From Actinomycetes bacterium (GTDB lineage Bacteria; Actinomycetota; Actinomycetes; Actinomycetales; Cellulomonadaceae): 64,000 bases of DNA. The DNA lies in contig JAJYCD010000003.1 of the NCBI GenBank assembly GCA_021778635.1, forward strand, positions 1 to 64,000, given 5' to 3'. The position numbers and the translations under genes are program-made. The notes under the pieces are model-generated. The model had not been told where the DNA came from. It ran no database searches and saw only the letters and a program-made list of their open reading frames with translations. The stretch's first letter is position 1; every line of letters starts with the position of its first letter. Positions 23,258 through 32,528 of the stretch are shown here, piece after piece.

Positions 23258-23321
23258 CCGTCGCTCGCCCAGCGGCTGATCAGCGGTCGAACGGCGGCTG
23301 ACCAGCGGTTGTGCAGCACTG
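23255..23321. repeat. degenerate 22-bp repeat reiterating TGA from the BMP stop codon
   Basis: TGA at 23255, 23277, 23299; units TGACCGTCGCTCGCCCAGCGGC / TGATCAGCGGTCGAACGGCGGC / TGACCAGCGGTTGTGCAGCACT. Confidence 0.7.
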
Positions 23322-23327
23322 CGCACA

Positions 23328-23364
23328 CCGATGGCCCAGGCAGGTCACCTGTCTGGGCCATCGG
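23328..23364 (+). terminator. intrinsic-type hairpin, 17-bp stem and 3-nt loop
   Basis: CCGATGGCCCAGGCAGG-TCA-CCTGTCTGGGCCATCGG; one G:T position; no U-tract. Confidence 0.8.
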
Positions 23365-23440
23365 TCCGTGGGGCACCGCATCCGGGGCCTCCAGCCCGGC
23401 TAGGGTGCAGCCACGGACCACGACGAAGGAGTAGTGCCGC

Positions 23441-25021
23441 GTGAAGCTCGAGCTGCGGGGTATCACCAAGCGCTTCGGCAGTCTTGTCGCGAACGACCAC
23501 ATCGACCTCGTGGTCGAGCCCGGCGAGATCCACGCCCTCCTGGGCGAGAACGGCGCCGGGAAGAGCACGCTGATGAACGTGCTCTACGGCCTGTACGACC
23601 CCGACGAGGGCCAGGTTCTCATCGACGACGTGCCCGTGGCGTTCGCCGGTCCCGGCGATGCCATGGCGGCCGGTATCGGGATGGTGCACCAGCACTTCAT
23701 GCTCGTCCCCGTGTTCACGGTCGCCGAGAACGTCGTCCTCGGCCACGAGCCGGTCCGCGGCGCCCGGATGATCGACCTTCCCCGTGCCCGGCGGCTGGTT
23801 CGCGAGATCTCGGACCGCTTCGGCTTCGACGTCGACCCCGATGCACTCATCGAGAACCTCCCGGTCGGCGCCCAGCAGCGCGTCGAGATCATCAAGGCAC
23901 TGTCGCGGGACGCGAACGTCCTCATCCTCGACGAGCCGACGGCAGTCCTGACCCCGCAGGAGACCGACGAGCTGATCGGCATCATGCGTCAGCTCAAGGA
24001 CGCGGGGACGTCGATCGTCTTCATCACCCACAAGCTGCGCGAGGTCCGCGCCGTCGCGGACGTCATCACGGTGATCCGGCGCGGTGCCGTCGTGGGGAGC
24101 GCGCCCCCGACCGCTCCCGAGACCGAGCTCGCGTCGCTCATGGTCGGTCGGTCGGTCGACCTCGGCGTCACCAAGAAGCCGGCCGAGCTCGGCGAGGCCG
24201 CCCTGCGGGTGGCCGGTCTGTCCGTGATCGACCATGCCGGGGTGCTGCAGCTCGACGACGTCACCTTCGACGTCGCCCGCGGGGAGATCCTCGCGGTCGC
24301 CGGCGTCCAGGGGAACGGTCAGACCGAGCTCGCGGGTGCGATCCTCGGCCTCCAGAAGCCCGTCGCCGGGTCGATCCTGCTCGACGGCACGGAGCTGGTC
24401 GGACTGGGCGTGCGGGACACGCTCCACGCAGGTGTCGGCTACATCCCCGAAGATCGGTCCGACGACGGCATCATCGCGCCGTTCTCGGTCGCCGAGAACC
24501 TGATCCTCGACCTGCACGACCAGCCGCCGTTCGCTCGGGGCATCTCGCTCGACCCGGCGAAGGTCGCGGCGAGCGCGGAGCGCAGGGTCGAGGAGTTCGA
24601 CGTCCGACTGACGTCGATCCAGGACCCGATCAGCACGCTCTCGGGCGGCAACCAGCAGAAGGTCGTGCTCGCGCGCGAGCTCTCGCGTCCGTTGCGGCTG
24701 CTCATCGCGTCACAACCGACCCGCGGTCTGGATGTCGGATCGATCGAGTTCGTTCACAAGCGCATCATCGCGGAGCGGGACACGGGCACCCCGGTGCTGC
24801 TGATCTCGACCGAGCTCGACGAGGTCCTCTCCGTCGCGGACCGGATCCTCGTCCTGTACCGCGGTCGGATCGTCGGCATCGTGCCGCAGCAGACCGACCG
24901 GGACGTGCTGGGACTCATGCTCGCGGGAGTCCCGCTGGACGAGGCCCAGGTCCAGGCGGCCGCGCACCACACCGCCCTGGGCGCGGCCGACATCATCGCC
25001 ACCCAGGAGGAGGGCTCGTGA
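23441..25021 (+). CDS. ABC transporter ATP-binding protein (nucleoside, two NBDs)
   Basis: Walker A GENGAGKST, NBD1 GAQQRVEI...LILDEPT, NBD2 LSGGNQQKVVLAREL. Confidence 0.93.
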   Translation: MKLELRGITKRFGSLVANDHIDLVVEPGEIHALLGENGAGKSTLMNVLYGLYDPDEGQVLIDDVPVAFAGPGDAMAAGIGMVHQHFMLVPVFTVAENVVLGHEPVRGARMIDLPRARRLVREISDRFGFDVDPDALIENLPVGAQQRVEIIKALSRDANVLILDEPTAVLTPQETDELIGIMRQLKDAGTSIVFITHKLREVRAVADVITVIRRGAVVGSAPPTAPETELASLMVGRSVDLGVTKKPAELGEAALRVAGLSVIDHAGVLQLDDVTFDVARGEILAVAGVQGNGQTELAGAILGLQKPVAGSILLDGTELVGLGVRDTLHAGVGYIPEDRSDDGIIAPFSVAENLILDLHDQPPFARGISLDPAKVAASAERRVEEFDVRLTSIQDPISTLSGGNQQKVVLARELSRPLRLLIASQPTRGLDVGSIEFVHKRIIAERDTGTPVLLISTELDEVLSVADRILVLYRGRIVGIVPQQTDRDVLGLMLAGVPLDEAQVQAAAHHTALGAADIIATQEEGS

Positions 25022-26280
25022 GCGACAACGCATCGGCATCTGCGGCCGCACCGGCACCGGCCGGTCCGACGGGTGCGGAGCCGTCCGAGCCGTCCCGGGG
25101 CGAGACGATCCTGCGGGAGATGCTCTCGAGCAGCTGGCTCGTCACGACGCTCGCGATCGTGCTCGCCCTGGTGATCTCGGGGGTTCTCATCGCCGCGGCC
25201 GACCCGACCGTGCAGAGCACGGCGACCTACCTGTTCGCGCGGCCGAGCGACTTCCTGTCGGCGGCCTGGCACGCCGTCGCGAACGCGTACGTCGCGCTGT
25301 TCCAGGGCTCGATCCTCGACACCAGTGCGCCGACCTTCGTGCGTGCGATCAGGCCCCTGACCGAGACGACGACCGTCGCGGTCCCGATCATCCTGGCGGG
25401 TCTCGGCCTCGGGATCGGCTTCCGCGCGGGGATGTTCAACATCGGCGCACAGGGCCAGATCATCCTCGGTGCCGTGTTCGGGGGGTACATCGGGTTCGCC
25501 TTCGACCTGCCCGCGGGCCTGCACCTGCTCCTCGCCGTGATCGGCGCCGCGATCGGTGGCGGTCTGTGGGCGGGCATCGCGGGCTTCCTCAAGGCACGGA
25601 CCGGTGCGAACGAGGTGATCGTCACGATCATGCTCAACAACATCGCGATCTACCTCATCGGGTACCTGCTGACGACCTCGGCGTTCCAGCGACCCGGGAG
25701 CAACAACCCGATCTCACCGCCGATCAAGGCCACCGCACTGTACCCGCAGATCCTCGGCAGCCAGTTCCGGCTGCACGCCGGCTTCCTGGTGGCCATCGCG
25801 GCGACGGTGTTCGTGTGGTGGCTGATGGACCGGTCGACGATCGGGTTCCGCTTCCGCGCGGTCGGGGCCAACTCGAAGGCGGCTCGCACGGCCGGCATCT
25901 CGGTGAACACGAACTACATCTGGGTGATGGTGATCGCCGGGGCCCTGGCCGGGCTCGCCGGTTCGGCGCAGGTGCTCGGGACCGAGAAGGTCCTCTCGAT
26001 CGACGTCGCGGCGAGCTTCGGCTTCGACGCGATCACCGTCGCGCTGCTCGGACGGTCGAAGCCGCTCGGCACGTTCCTGGCGGGACTGCTGTTCGGTGCG
26101 CTGCGCGCCGGCGGCTTCGCCATGCAGGCACGCACCGGTACCCCGATCGACATCGTGCTCGTCGTGCAGTCGCTGATCGTGCTGTTCATCGCGGCGCCGC
26201 CGCTCGTCAGGTCGGTGTTCCGCCTGTCGTCCGGCTCGTCCCGACGATCGACCCGTACCGTGAAGGAGGTCGCCGCATGA
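25018..26280 (+). CDS. ABC transporter permease (nucleoside)
   Basis: Multi-TM; GLGLGIGFRAGMFNIGAQGQIILGA, GANEVIVTIMLNNIA; GTGA overlap. Confidence 0.9.
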   Translation: MSDNASASAAAPAPAGPTGAEPSEPSRGETILREMLSSSWLVTTLAIVLALVISGVLIAAADPTVQSTATYLFARPSDFLSAAWHAVANAYVALFQGSILDTSAPTFVRAIRPLTETTTVAVPIILAGLGLGIGFRAGMFNIGAQGQIILGAVFGGYIGFAFDLPAGLHLLLAVIGAAIGGGLWAGIAGFLKARTGANEVIVTIMLNNIAIYLIGYLLTTSAFQRPGSNNPISPPIKATALYPQILGSQFRLHAGFLVAIAATVFVWWLMDRSTIGFRFRAVGANSKAARTAGISVNTNYIWVMVIAGALAGLAGSAQVLGTEKVLSIDVAASFGFDAITVALLGRSKPLGTFLAGLLFGALRAGGFAMQARTGTPIDIVLVVQSLIVLFIAAPPLVRSVFRLSSGSSRRSTRTVKEVAA

Positions 26281-27581
26281 GCACCGTGACCGCACCCCCG
26301 CAGGGCGCCGCAACCGATCCGTCGGCGCCTCGAACCATTCCCCTCGCACCGATCAGCTGGCGGGCGCCGATCGTCTACGGAGTGCTCGGACTCCTCACGT
26401 TCGTCGCGTTCGGGCTGCTGCCCGCCGGCGGGACGTTCACCACCTTCACCTTCTCGACCGGTACGGATCTCTTCGCGATCGCCCCGGTGCGTGTCCCGTC
26501 GAAGACCGCAGCGGTGGTGCTGACCCTCATCGCGCTCGCGGTCGCCGTCGTCTCGTTCGTGACGACCAGGAGCCGCCGACGGATCGGTCCGTGGCTCCCG
26601 GCGTTGTTCGGGGTCGTCGAGGTCGCGGCACTGCTCACCTGGGCCGTCGCCGGCAAGACGAACCCGTTGCCCGTGACCGGGCTGCTCGCGGGGTCGCTCT
26701 TCCTCGCGACGCCTCTCGTCTTCGGCTCGTTGTCGGGGCTCCTCTGCGAGCACTCCGGGATCATCAACATCGCCATCGAAGGCCAGCTGCTCGCCGGCGC
26801 GTTCCTGGCCGCCGTCGTGGGCACGCTCACCCAGAACGCGTACGCGGGGCTGATCGCGGCCCCGATCGCCGGCGTGCTGGTGGCGCTCCTGCTGATCCTG
26901 TTCTCGATCCGGTACCGCGTCGACCAGATCATCGTCGGTGTCGTGCTCAACGTGCTCGTCGTCGGGGTAACGAGCTATCTGTTCTCGACCGTCATGAAGG
27001 ACAACGCGTCGACCTGGAACTCGCCCCCGCGGCTCGCGACCCTGTCGATCCCGCTCCTCTCGAAGATCCCGATCCTCGGACCGGTGCTCTTCCAGCAGAA
27101 CGTCCTCGTCTACCTCATGTACGTCGTCGTGGTCGTGCTGCAGATCATGCTCTTCCGGAGCCGGTGGGGACTGCGCATGCGGTCGGTCGGAGAGCACCCG
27201 CTCGCCGCGGACACGGTCGGGATCAAGGTCAACCGGACCCGGGTCCGCAACACGATGCTCGGCGGGGCCGTCGCAGGGCTGGGTGGGGCCTTCTTCACGG
27301 TCGCTGCCGGGCTCGCGTTCGGCAAGGAGATGACGGGGGGCAAGGGCTACATCGCCCTCGCCGCGATGATCCTCGGGCGCTGGAGCCCCAAGGGCGCGAT
27401 CGCCGCGGCGCTGCTGTTCGGGTTCTCGGACAACCTGCAGGTGGTGCTCGGGATCATCGGGACGCCGATCCCGAGCCAGATCATGCTGATGACTCCGTAC
27501 GCGGTGACGATCTTCGCCGTCGCCGGCCTCGTCGGCCGGGTGCGCGCGCCCGCGTCCGAGGGCATCCCGTACGTCAAGTGA
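26277..27581 (+). CDS. ABC transporter permease (nucleoside)
   Basis: Multi-TM; SGLLCEHSGIINIAIEGQLLAGAF, IIVGVVLNVL; ATGA overlap. Confidence 0.9.
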   Translation: MSTVTAPPQGAATDPSAPRTIPLAPISWRAPIVYGVLGLLTFVAFGLLPAGGTFTTFTFSTGTDLFAIAPVRVPSKTAAVVLTLIALAVAVVSFVTTRSRRRIGPWLPALFGVVEVAALLTWAVAGKTNPLPVTGLLAGSLFLATPLVFGSLSGLLCEHSGIINIAIEGQLLAGAFLAAVVGTLTQNAYAGLIAAPIAGVLVALLLILFSIRYRVDQIIVGVVLNVLVVGVTSYLFSTVMKDNASTWNSPPRLATLSIPLLSKIPILGPVLFQQNVLVYLMYVVVVVLQIMLFRSRWGLRMRSVGEHPLAADTVGIKVNRTRVRNTMLGGAVAGLGGAFFTVAAGLAFGKEMTGGKGYIALAAMILGRWSPKGAIAAALLFGFSDNLQVVLGIIGTPIPSQIMLMTPYAVTIFAVAGLVGRVRAPASEGIPYVK

Positions 27582-27597
27582 GAGGGGCCACGTCGCC

Positions 27598-28005
27598 ATG
27601 ACCGACAGCTCGAGCATCGACTGGGACGCCCTGCGATCCGCCGCGCGGGACGTGATGACGCACGCGTACGTGCCGTACTCACAGTTCCCCGTGGGCGCGG
27701 CAGCGCTGGTCGACGACGGCCGCGTGATCGTCGGCTGCAACGTCGAGAACGCCTCGTACGGTCTGACGCTGTGTGCCGAGTGCGCCCTCGTGTCGGGTCT
27801 GCACGTCTCCGGCGGGGGGCGCCTGATCGCGTTCACGTGCGTCGACGGGCAGGGGAACGCGCTCATGCCGTGCGGTCGCTGCCGCCAGCTCCTGTGGGAG
27901 CACGGCGGCGCCGACCTGCTCGTCGACTCGGTGAGCGGGATCCGGCCGATGAGCGAGGTGCTGCCCGACGCCTTCGGGCCGGACGATCTGCGCGACCGGA
28001 CGTGA
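27598..28005 (+). CDS. cdd: cytidine deaminase
   Basis: YSQFPVGAA, GCNVENASYGLTLCAE, MPCGRCRQLL. Confidence 0.93.
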   Translation: MTDSSSIDWDALRSAARDVMTHAYVPYSQFPVGAAALVDDGRVIVGCNVENASYGLTLCAECALVSGLHVSGGGRLIAFTCVDGQGNALMPCGRCRQLLWEHGGADLLVDSVSGIRPMSEVLPDAFGPDDLRDRT

Positions 28006-28047
28006 GTCGGCCCCGACGATCTGCGCGACCGGACGTGAGTCGGCCCC
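27982..28047. repeat. perfect 33-bp tandem duplication spanning the cdd stop codon
   Basis: GACGATCTGCGCGACCGGACGTGAGTCGGCCCC twice in direct succession. Confidence 0.95.
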
Positions 28048-28138
28048 GACCTGGTCATGGCACGGTCCCGGTTCGGTAGCAGACCGGTAGCGGATCCGTC
28101 ATGAGATGGTCGTGACCATGGAGCAGCAAGGAGCACGG

Positions 28139-29437
28139 ATGAGCCACGAGGCCTTCGACGCCGTCGACGTCATCGTCACCAAGCGCGACGGACGGCGACT
28201 GAGCGATCAGCAGATCGACTGGGTGATCGACGCGTACACGCGCGGTGTCGTCGCCGAGGAGCAGATGTCCGCCCTCAACATGGCGATCCTGCTGAACGGG
28301 ATGGATCGCGCGGAGATCGCGCGCTGGACGGCCGCGATGATCGCCTCGGGCGAGCGGATGGACTTCTCCCGACTCTCGCGACCGACCGCCGACAAGCACT
28401 CGACGGGTGGTGTCGGCGACAAGATCACGCTGCCGCTCGCACCGCTCGTCGCCGTGTTCGGCGTGGCCGTTCCCCAGCTCTCGGGCCGGGGGCTCGGCCA
28501 CACCGGCGGCACGCTGGACAAGCTCGAGTCGATCCCCGGCTGGCGTGCCGCCCTCAGCAACGAGGAGATGGTCGCGCAGCTCGAGAACGTCGGCGCGGTG
28601 ATCTGCCAGGCCGGCTCAGGGCTCGCTCCGGCCGACCGCAAGCTCTACGCGCTGCGCGACGTGACCGGCACGGTCGAGGCCATCCCGCTGATCGCCAGCT
28701 CCATCATGAGCAAGAAGATCGCGGAGGGGACGGGTTCTCTCGTGCTCGACGTGAAGGTCGGTTCGGGGGCGTTCATGAAGGACGAGGACCGCGCCCGCGA
28801 GCTCGCGCGCACGATGGTGGAGCTCGGCACCGATGCCGGGGTGCGCACCGTCGCACTCCTCACCGACATGTCGACCCCGCTCGGTCTGACGGCCGGCAAC
28901 GCGCTCGAGGTTCGCGAGTCGGTCGAGGTGCTGGCGGGTGGCGGGCCGCCCGACGTCGTCGAGCTGACGGTCGCCCTCGCGCGGGAGATGCTCGCGGGTG
29001 CCGGACGGGCGGACGCCGATCCGGCCGCCGCGCTGACCGACGGGCGCGCGATGGACGTGTGGCGGGCGATGATCTCCGCGCAGGGTGGCGACCCGGACGC
29101 GACCCTACCGGTGGCGCGCGAGACCGAGCAGGTGCTCGCACCGGCGGACGGGATCCTCGTGGGGCTCGACGCCTACGCTGTCGGGATCGCCGCCTGGCGC
29201 CTCGGCGCCGGCCGCGCCCGCAAGGAGGACCCGGTGCAGGCCGGCGCGGGCGTCGAGATGCACGTGAAGCCCGGGGCGCTCGTGCGTGCGGGCGACCTGG
29301 TCATGACGTTGCACACCGACACCCCGGAGAGGTTCGAACGCGCGCGGGAGTCCGCGGTGTCGGCGATCACGATCGCCCCCGAGGGGTCGCGTCCGCTCGC
29401 GACGCCGCTCGTGATCGACCGGATCGCCGCCGGATGA
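28139..29437 (+). CDS. deoA: thymidine phosphorylase
   Basis: KRDGRRLSDQQIDWVIDAYTRG, DKHSTGGVGDKITLPLAP, GRGLGHTGGTLDKLESI. Confidence 0.94.
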   Translation: MSHEAFDAVDVIVTKRDGRRLSDQQIDWVIDAYTRGVVAEEQMSALNMAILLNGMDRAEIARWTAAMIASGERMDFSRLSRPTADKHSTGGVGDKITLPLAPLVAVFGVAVPQLSGRGLGHTGGTLDKLESIPGWRAALSNEEMVAQLENVGAVICQAGSGLAPADRKLYALRDVTGTVEAIPLIASSIMSKKIAEGTGSLVLDVKVGSGAFMKDEDRARELARTMVELGTDAGVRTVALLTDMSTPLGLTAGNALEVRESVEVLAGGGPPDVVELTVALAREMLAGAGRADADPAAALTDGRAMDVWRAMISAQGGDPDATLPVARETEQVLAPADGILVGLDAYAVGIAAWRLGAGRARKEDPVQAGAGVEMHVKPGALVRAGDLVMTLHTDTPERFERARESAVSAITIAPEGSRPLATPLVIDRIAAG

Positions 29438-30372
29438 CGCGGAGGCTGCAGCTCACCTCGTTGCTGCGGCGGCTCGGCCTCGGCGCAGTCGTCGCCACGT
29501 GGGACCGCGTGCCCGAAGCCGCGTCGGCCGTGCCCGGGGAGACGCATCCCGACCTCGAGGAGGTGGTGCGGCGGGCAGCAGCGGCCGGGGTGCCCCCGGC
29601 GGCGTGCGACGAGCTGCGCGCTCTCTGGCCGTCTCTCGACGTCCGGGCGCAGGCGCAGGTGGGCGCGCCGCTGCGACCTGCGGCCGGCAGCGACGTGCTG
29701 CGGTGGGGGACGGCCGCCGCACGGCAGACCGACCGCACGACGTGCGGCTCCGCGGTCCTGGTGATGCTCGCTGCGCAGGGCGATCCGCTTCTCGCGCTCT
29801 GGCTCGCTGTCGGGCAGACGTGCGGCGGGTACCGTCCGCACGAGCTCCGGGGTGTCGACCTGGACTCCCCGCCCGGACAGGATCCCGATGCCGCGGCGTC
29901 GGCCCGGTTCGGAGCGGTGCAGCAGGCGATGCAGCGGCGCAGCAACCGCGGCGCGCTGCTCGGTCTTCCGTGGCCGCCGGCCTTCGGCACGCCGCCCTGG
30001 GGGGCGGCCGCTGCGGCGCGCTTCCCGGGCGTCGCGTACCGCTCCGTCCTGGTGGACGACTCGAGGACGAGCGAGATCTCGGCCGTGCTGTCTCGCGCCC
30101 TGCGTGCGCTCGACCTCGGGGTCCCGGTGCCGCTCTACGCCGGCGGTGACCTGGGGTCCGGGATCGCGACGTCGCTCCCACGCCACGTCGTCCTGCTCAC
30201 CCGGCGGGACGGTGACCGCGTCGCGGTGTACGAGCCGTCGCAGGCACGGCTGCACGAGGTCTCGGTGCACGAGCTCATCGGCCCGGACGGGCCGACGCCC
30301 GCGCTCGGTGGTTGGAGCCACATCGACTGGGCGCTGCTACCGGTGCGACCCCCGGTTACGGTGAGGTCATGA
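29434..30372 (+). CDS. uncharacterised protein with C39/papain-like cysteine-peptidase signature
   Basis: RQTDRTTCGSAVLVML (Q-x5-C), PRHVVLLTRRDGDRVAVYEPSQ (H then acidic-P); ATGA overlap with deoA. Confidence 0.45.
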   Translation: MTRRLQLTSLLRRLGLGAVVATWDRVPEAASAVPGETHPDLEEVVRRAAAAGVPPAACDELRALWPSLDVRAQAQVGAPLRPAAGSDVLRWGTAAARQTDRTTCGSAVLVMLAAQGDPLLALWLAVGQTCGGYRPHELRGVDLDSPPGQDPDAAASARFGAVQQAMQRRSNRGALLGLPWPPAFGTPPWGAAAAARFPGVAYRSVLVDDSRTSEISAVLSRALRALDLGVPVPLYAGGDLGSGIATSLPRHVVLLTRRDGDRVAVYEPSQARLHEVSVHELIGPDGPTPALGGWSHIDWALLPVRPPVTVRS

Positions 30373-31508
30373 TCGTCGACCGGGATCAGATCGCGACGCT
30401 TCCCACCGTCCTGCTGCACGACCACCTCGACGGGGGTCTGCGCCCGCAGACGATCGTCGAGCTGGCGGCGCGGGCTGGTCAGGTGCTACCCACGACCGAC
30501 CCGGAGGACCTCGGACGCTGGTTCACCCGCGAGGCCGGCACGGCGGTCGTCGACGGGGTCGCGACCGGTTCGCTCGAGAAGTACATCCGGACGTTCGAGG
30601 TCACTCTCGGGGTGATGCAGACGGCCGACGCGCTCCACCGCATCGCCCGGGAGGCGATCGTCGACCTCGCGGCCGACGGCGTCGTGCACGTCGAGGAGCG
30701 CTTCGCTCCCGAGCTTCACACCGCGCGCGGGCTCGGTCTGCAGGACGTCCTCGACGCGGTGCAGCAGGGGTTCGCGGACGGGGTCGCCGAAGCGGCGGCG
30801 GCGGGCCTCTCGATCACGGTCGGGACGCTGGTCACCGCCATGCGCCAGGCCGACCGGTGGGACGAGGTGGCCGACCTCGCGCTCGCGAACCGGGACCGGG
30901 GCGTGGTCGGGTTCGACATCGCCGGACCGGAGCGGGGGTTCCCCGCGACGACGCACCTCTCGGCCTTCCAGCGACTGCGAGAGGCGAGCTTCCCGGTCAC
31001 GGTCCATGCGGGTGAGGCGGACGGTCTCGGGTCGATCGCCGCGGCGGTGCACCAGGCAGGAGCCAGCCGACTCGGTCACGGCGTCCGGATCATCGACGAC
31101 ATCCAGATCGATGCACCCGTCGACGCCCCGCTCCGCGACCAGGTGGCGAGCGCGCGGCTCGGACACCTCGCGCACTGGGTGCGGGACCACCAGATCGCCC
31201 TCGAGGTGTGCCCGACCTCGAACACGCAGACCGGCGCGGCACGGTCGTTCGCCGATCACCCGATCACGCTGCTGAAGCACCTGGGCTTCGCCGTGACGGT
31301 GAACACCGACAACCGTCTGCAGTCCGGCACGTCCATGTCGCGCGAGCTGGGCGGCCTCGTCGACCAGGCAGCGTGGTCGCTCGGCGACCTGCAGGACGTC
31401 ACCCTCGTCGCAGCGCGCAGCAGCTTCCTGCACCACGACGAGCGACAGGCCCTCGTCGACCGGATCGAGGGCTCGGTCACCCGGCCGACCGGTCGGCACA
31501 GCGCGTGA
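30369..31508 (+). CDS. add: adenosine deaminase
   Basis: [39 protein letters not shown] 6 nt after TACGGT. Confidence 0.93.
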   Translation: MIVDRDQIATLPTVLLHDHLDGGLRPQTIVELAARAGQVLPTTDPEDLGRWFTREAGTAVVDGVATGSLEKYIRTFEVTLGVMQTADALHRIAREAIVDLAADGVVHVEERFAPELHTARGLGLQDVLDAVQQGFADGVAEAAAAGLSITVGTLVTAMRQADRWDEVADLALANRDRGVVGFDIAGPERGFPATTHLSAFQRLREASFPVTVHAGEADGLGSIAAAVHQAGASRLGHGVRIIDDIQIDAPVDAPLRDQVASARLGHLAHWVRDHQIALEVCPTSNTQTGAARSFADHPITLLKHLGFAVTVNTDNRLQSGTSMSRELGGLVDQAAWSLGDLQDVTLVAARSSFLHHDERQALVDRIEGSVTRPTGRHSA

Positions 31509-31584
31509 GCCGGTCGACGCGCCCGAGGACGCGACGACGCACCCTCGGGACCACACGCAGCACCACGACGAACGGAGAGCACCA

Positions 31585-32307
31585 GTGAGCAGCACCAGCA
31601 GCCTCGACCGGACCGACCTTGCGCGGCTCGTCGACCACACGCTCCTCAAGCCCGAGGCGACCTCCGCGGACGTTGCGGCGCTGATCGCCGAGGCGATCGC
31701 CCTGGGGACGTACTCGGTGTGCGTCTCGCCGTCCGTGCTCCCGGTCATCGTGCCGGCGGGCTCCGACCTCAAGCTCGCCACCGTCTGCGGGTTTCCGTCG
31801 GGGAAGCACCACAGCGCGATCAAGGCCGCCGAGGCGTCCCGCGCGGTGCGGGACGGCGCGCACGAGGTCGACATGGTGATCGATCTCGGAGCCGCCAAGG
31901 CAGGCGACTTCGCGTCGGTGCAGGCGGACATCGCGGCCGTGCGGGACGCGGTTCCGCACCCCACCGTGCTCAAGGTGATCATCGAGTCCGCCGCGCTGTC
32001 CGACGACGAGATCGTCGGGACCTGCCGGGCGGCCGAGGCCGCGGGGGCGGACTTCGTCAAGACGTCGACGGGCTTCCACCCGACCGGCGGCGCTACCGTC
32101 CACGCCGTCTCGCTGATGGCGGCGACCGTCGGTGGCCGGCTCGGCATCAAGGCGTCCGGGGGCATCCGAACCGCGCACGCCGCCCTCGAGATGGTGGCCG
32201 CCGGCGCGACCCGACTCGGGCTCTCCGGCACCGCTGCCGTCCTCGACGGGCTCGACGGGCTCGACGGCAGCGGCTCCGTGGCGGCCGGACCGGGCGCGGG
32301 GTACTGA
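31585..32307 (+). CDS. deoC: deoxyribose-phosphate aldolase
   Basis: [40 protein letters not shown]. Confidence 0.95.
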   Translation: MSSTSSLDRTDLARLVDHTLLKPEATSADVAALIAEAIALGTYSVCVSPSVLPVIVPAGSDLKLATVCGFPSGKHHSAIKAAEASRAVRDGAHEVDMVIDLGAAKAGDFASVQADIAAVRDAVPHPTVLKVIIESAALSDDEIVGTCRAAEAAGADFVKTSTGFHPTGGATVHAVSLMAATVGGRLGIKASGGIRTAHAALEMVAAGATRLGLSGTAAVLDGLDGLDGSGSVAAGPGAGY

Positions 32308-32375
32308 GACCGACGCTGGGTACTGAGACCCACGCGGGGCACTGAGACCGACGCGGGGCACTGAGACCGACGCGC
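32300..32375. repeat. 19-bp tandem repeat (4 copies) spanning the deoC stop codon
   Basis: GGYACTGAGACCSACGCKG-type units; TGA at 32305, 32324, 32343, 32362. Confidence 0.9.
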
Positions 32376-32400
32376 CGGACCTGTTGGCCGCTCGGCTCGC

Positions 32401-32431
32401 CCCGGGCGCCCGGGTCGCCCCGGGCGCCCGG
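32401..32431. terminator. duplicated CCCGGGCGCCCGG(G) palindrome between convergent deoC and phosphosugar mutase; possible bidirectional terminator
   Basis: 14-bp perfect palindrome at 32401-32414, near-copy at 32419-32431. Confidence 0.4.
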
Positions 32432-32528
32432 AGAACGTCCCGCGGGTCGAGCGAGCTCGCCGCCGAGAGGCCCTCCAGGCGCGGCGGTGCTCCGGAGACC
32501 GTGCGGCGACTGGCCGAGCCCCGTGTGC

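Noticed and set aside
23434-24900. Long upstream part of ORF 23434..26280 as an N-terminal extension of the permease
   Set aside because: Overlaps the ABC ATPase in another frame and is Arg-rich; the permease starts at GTG 25018.
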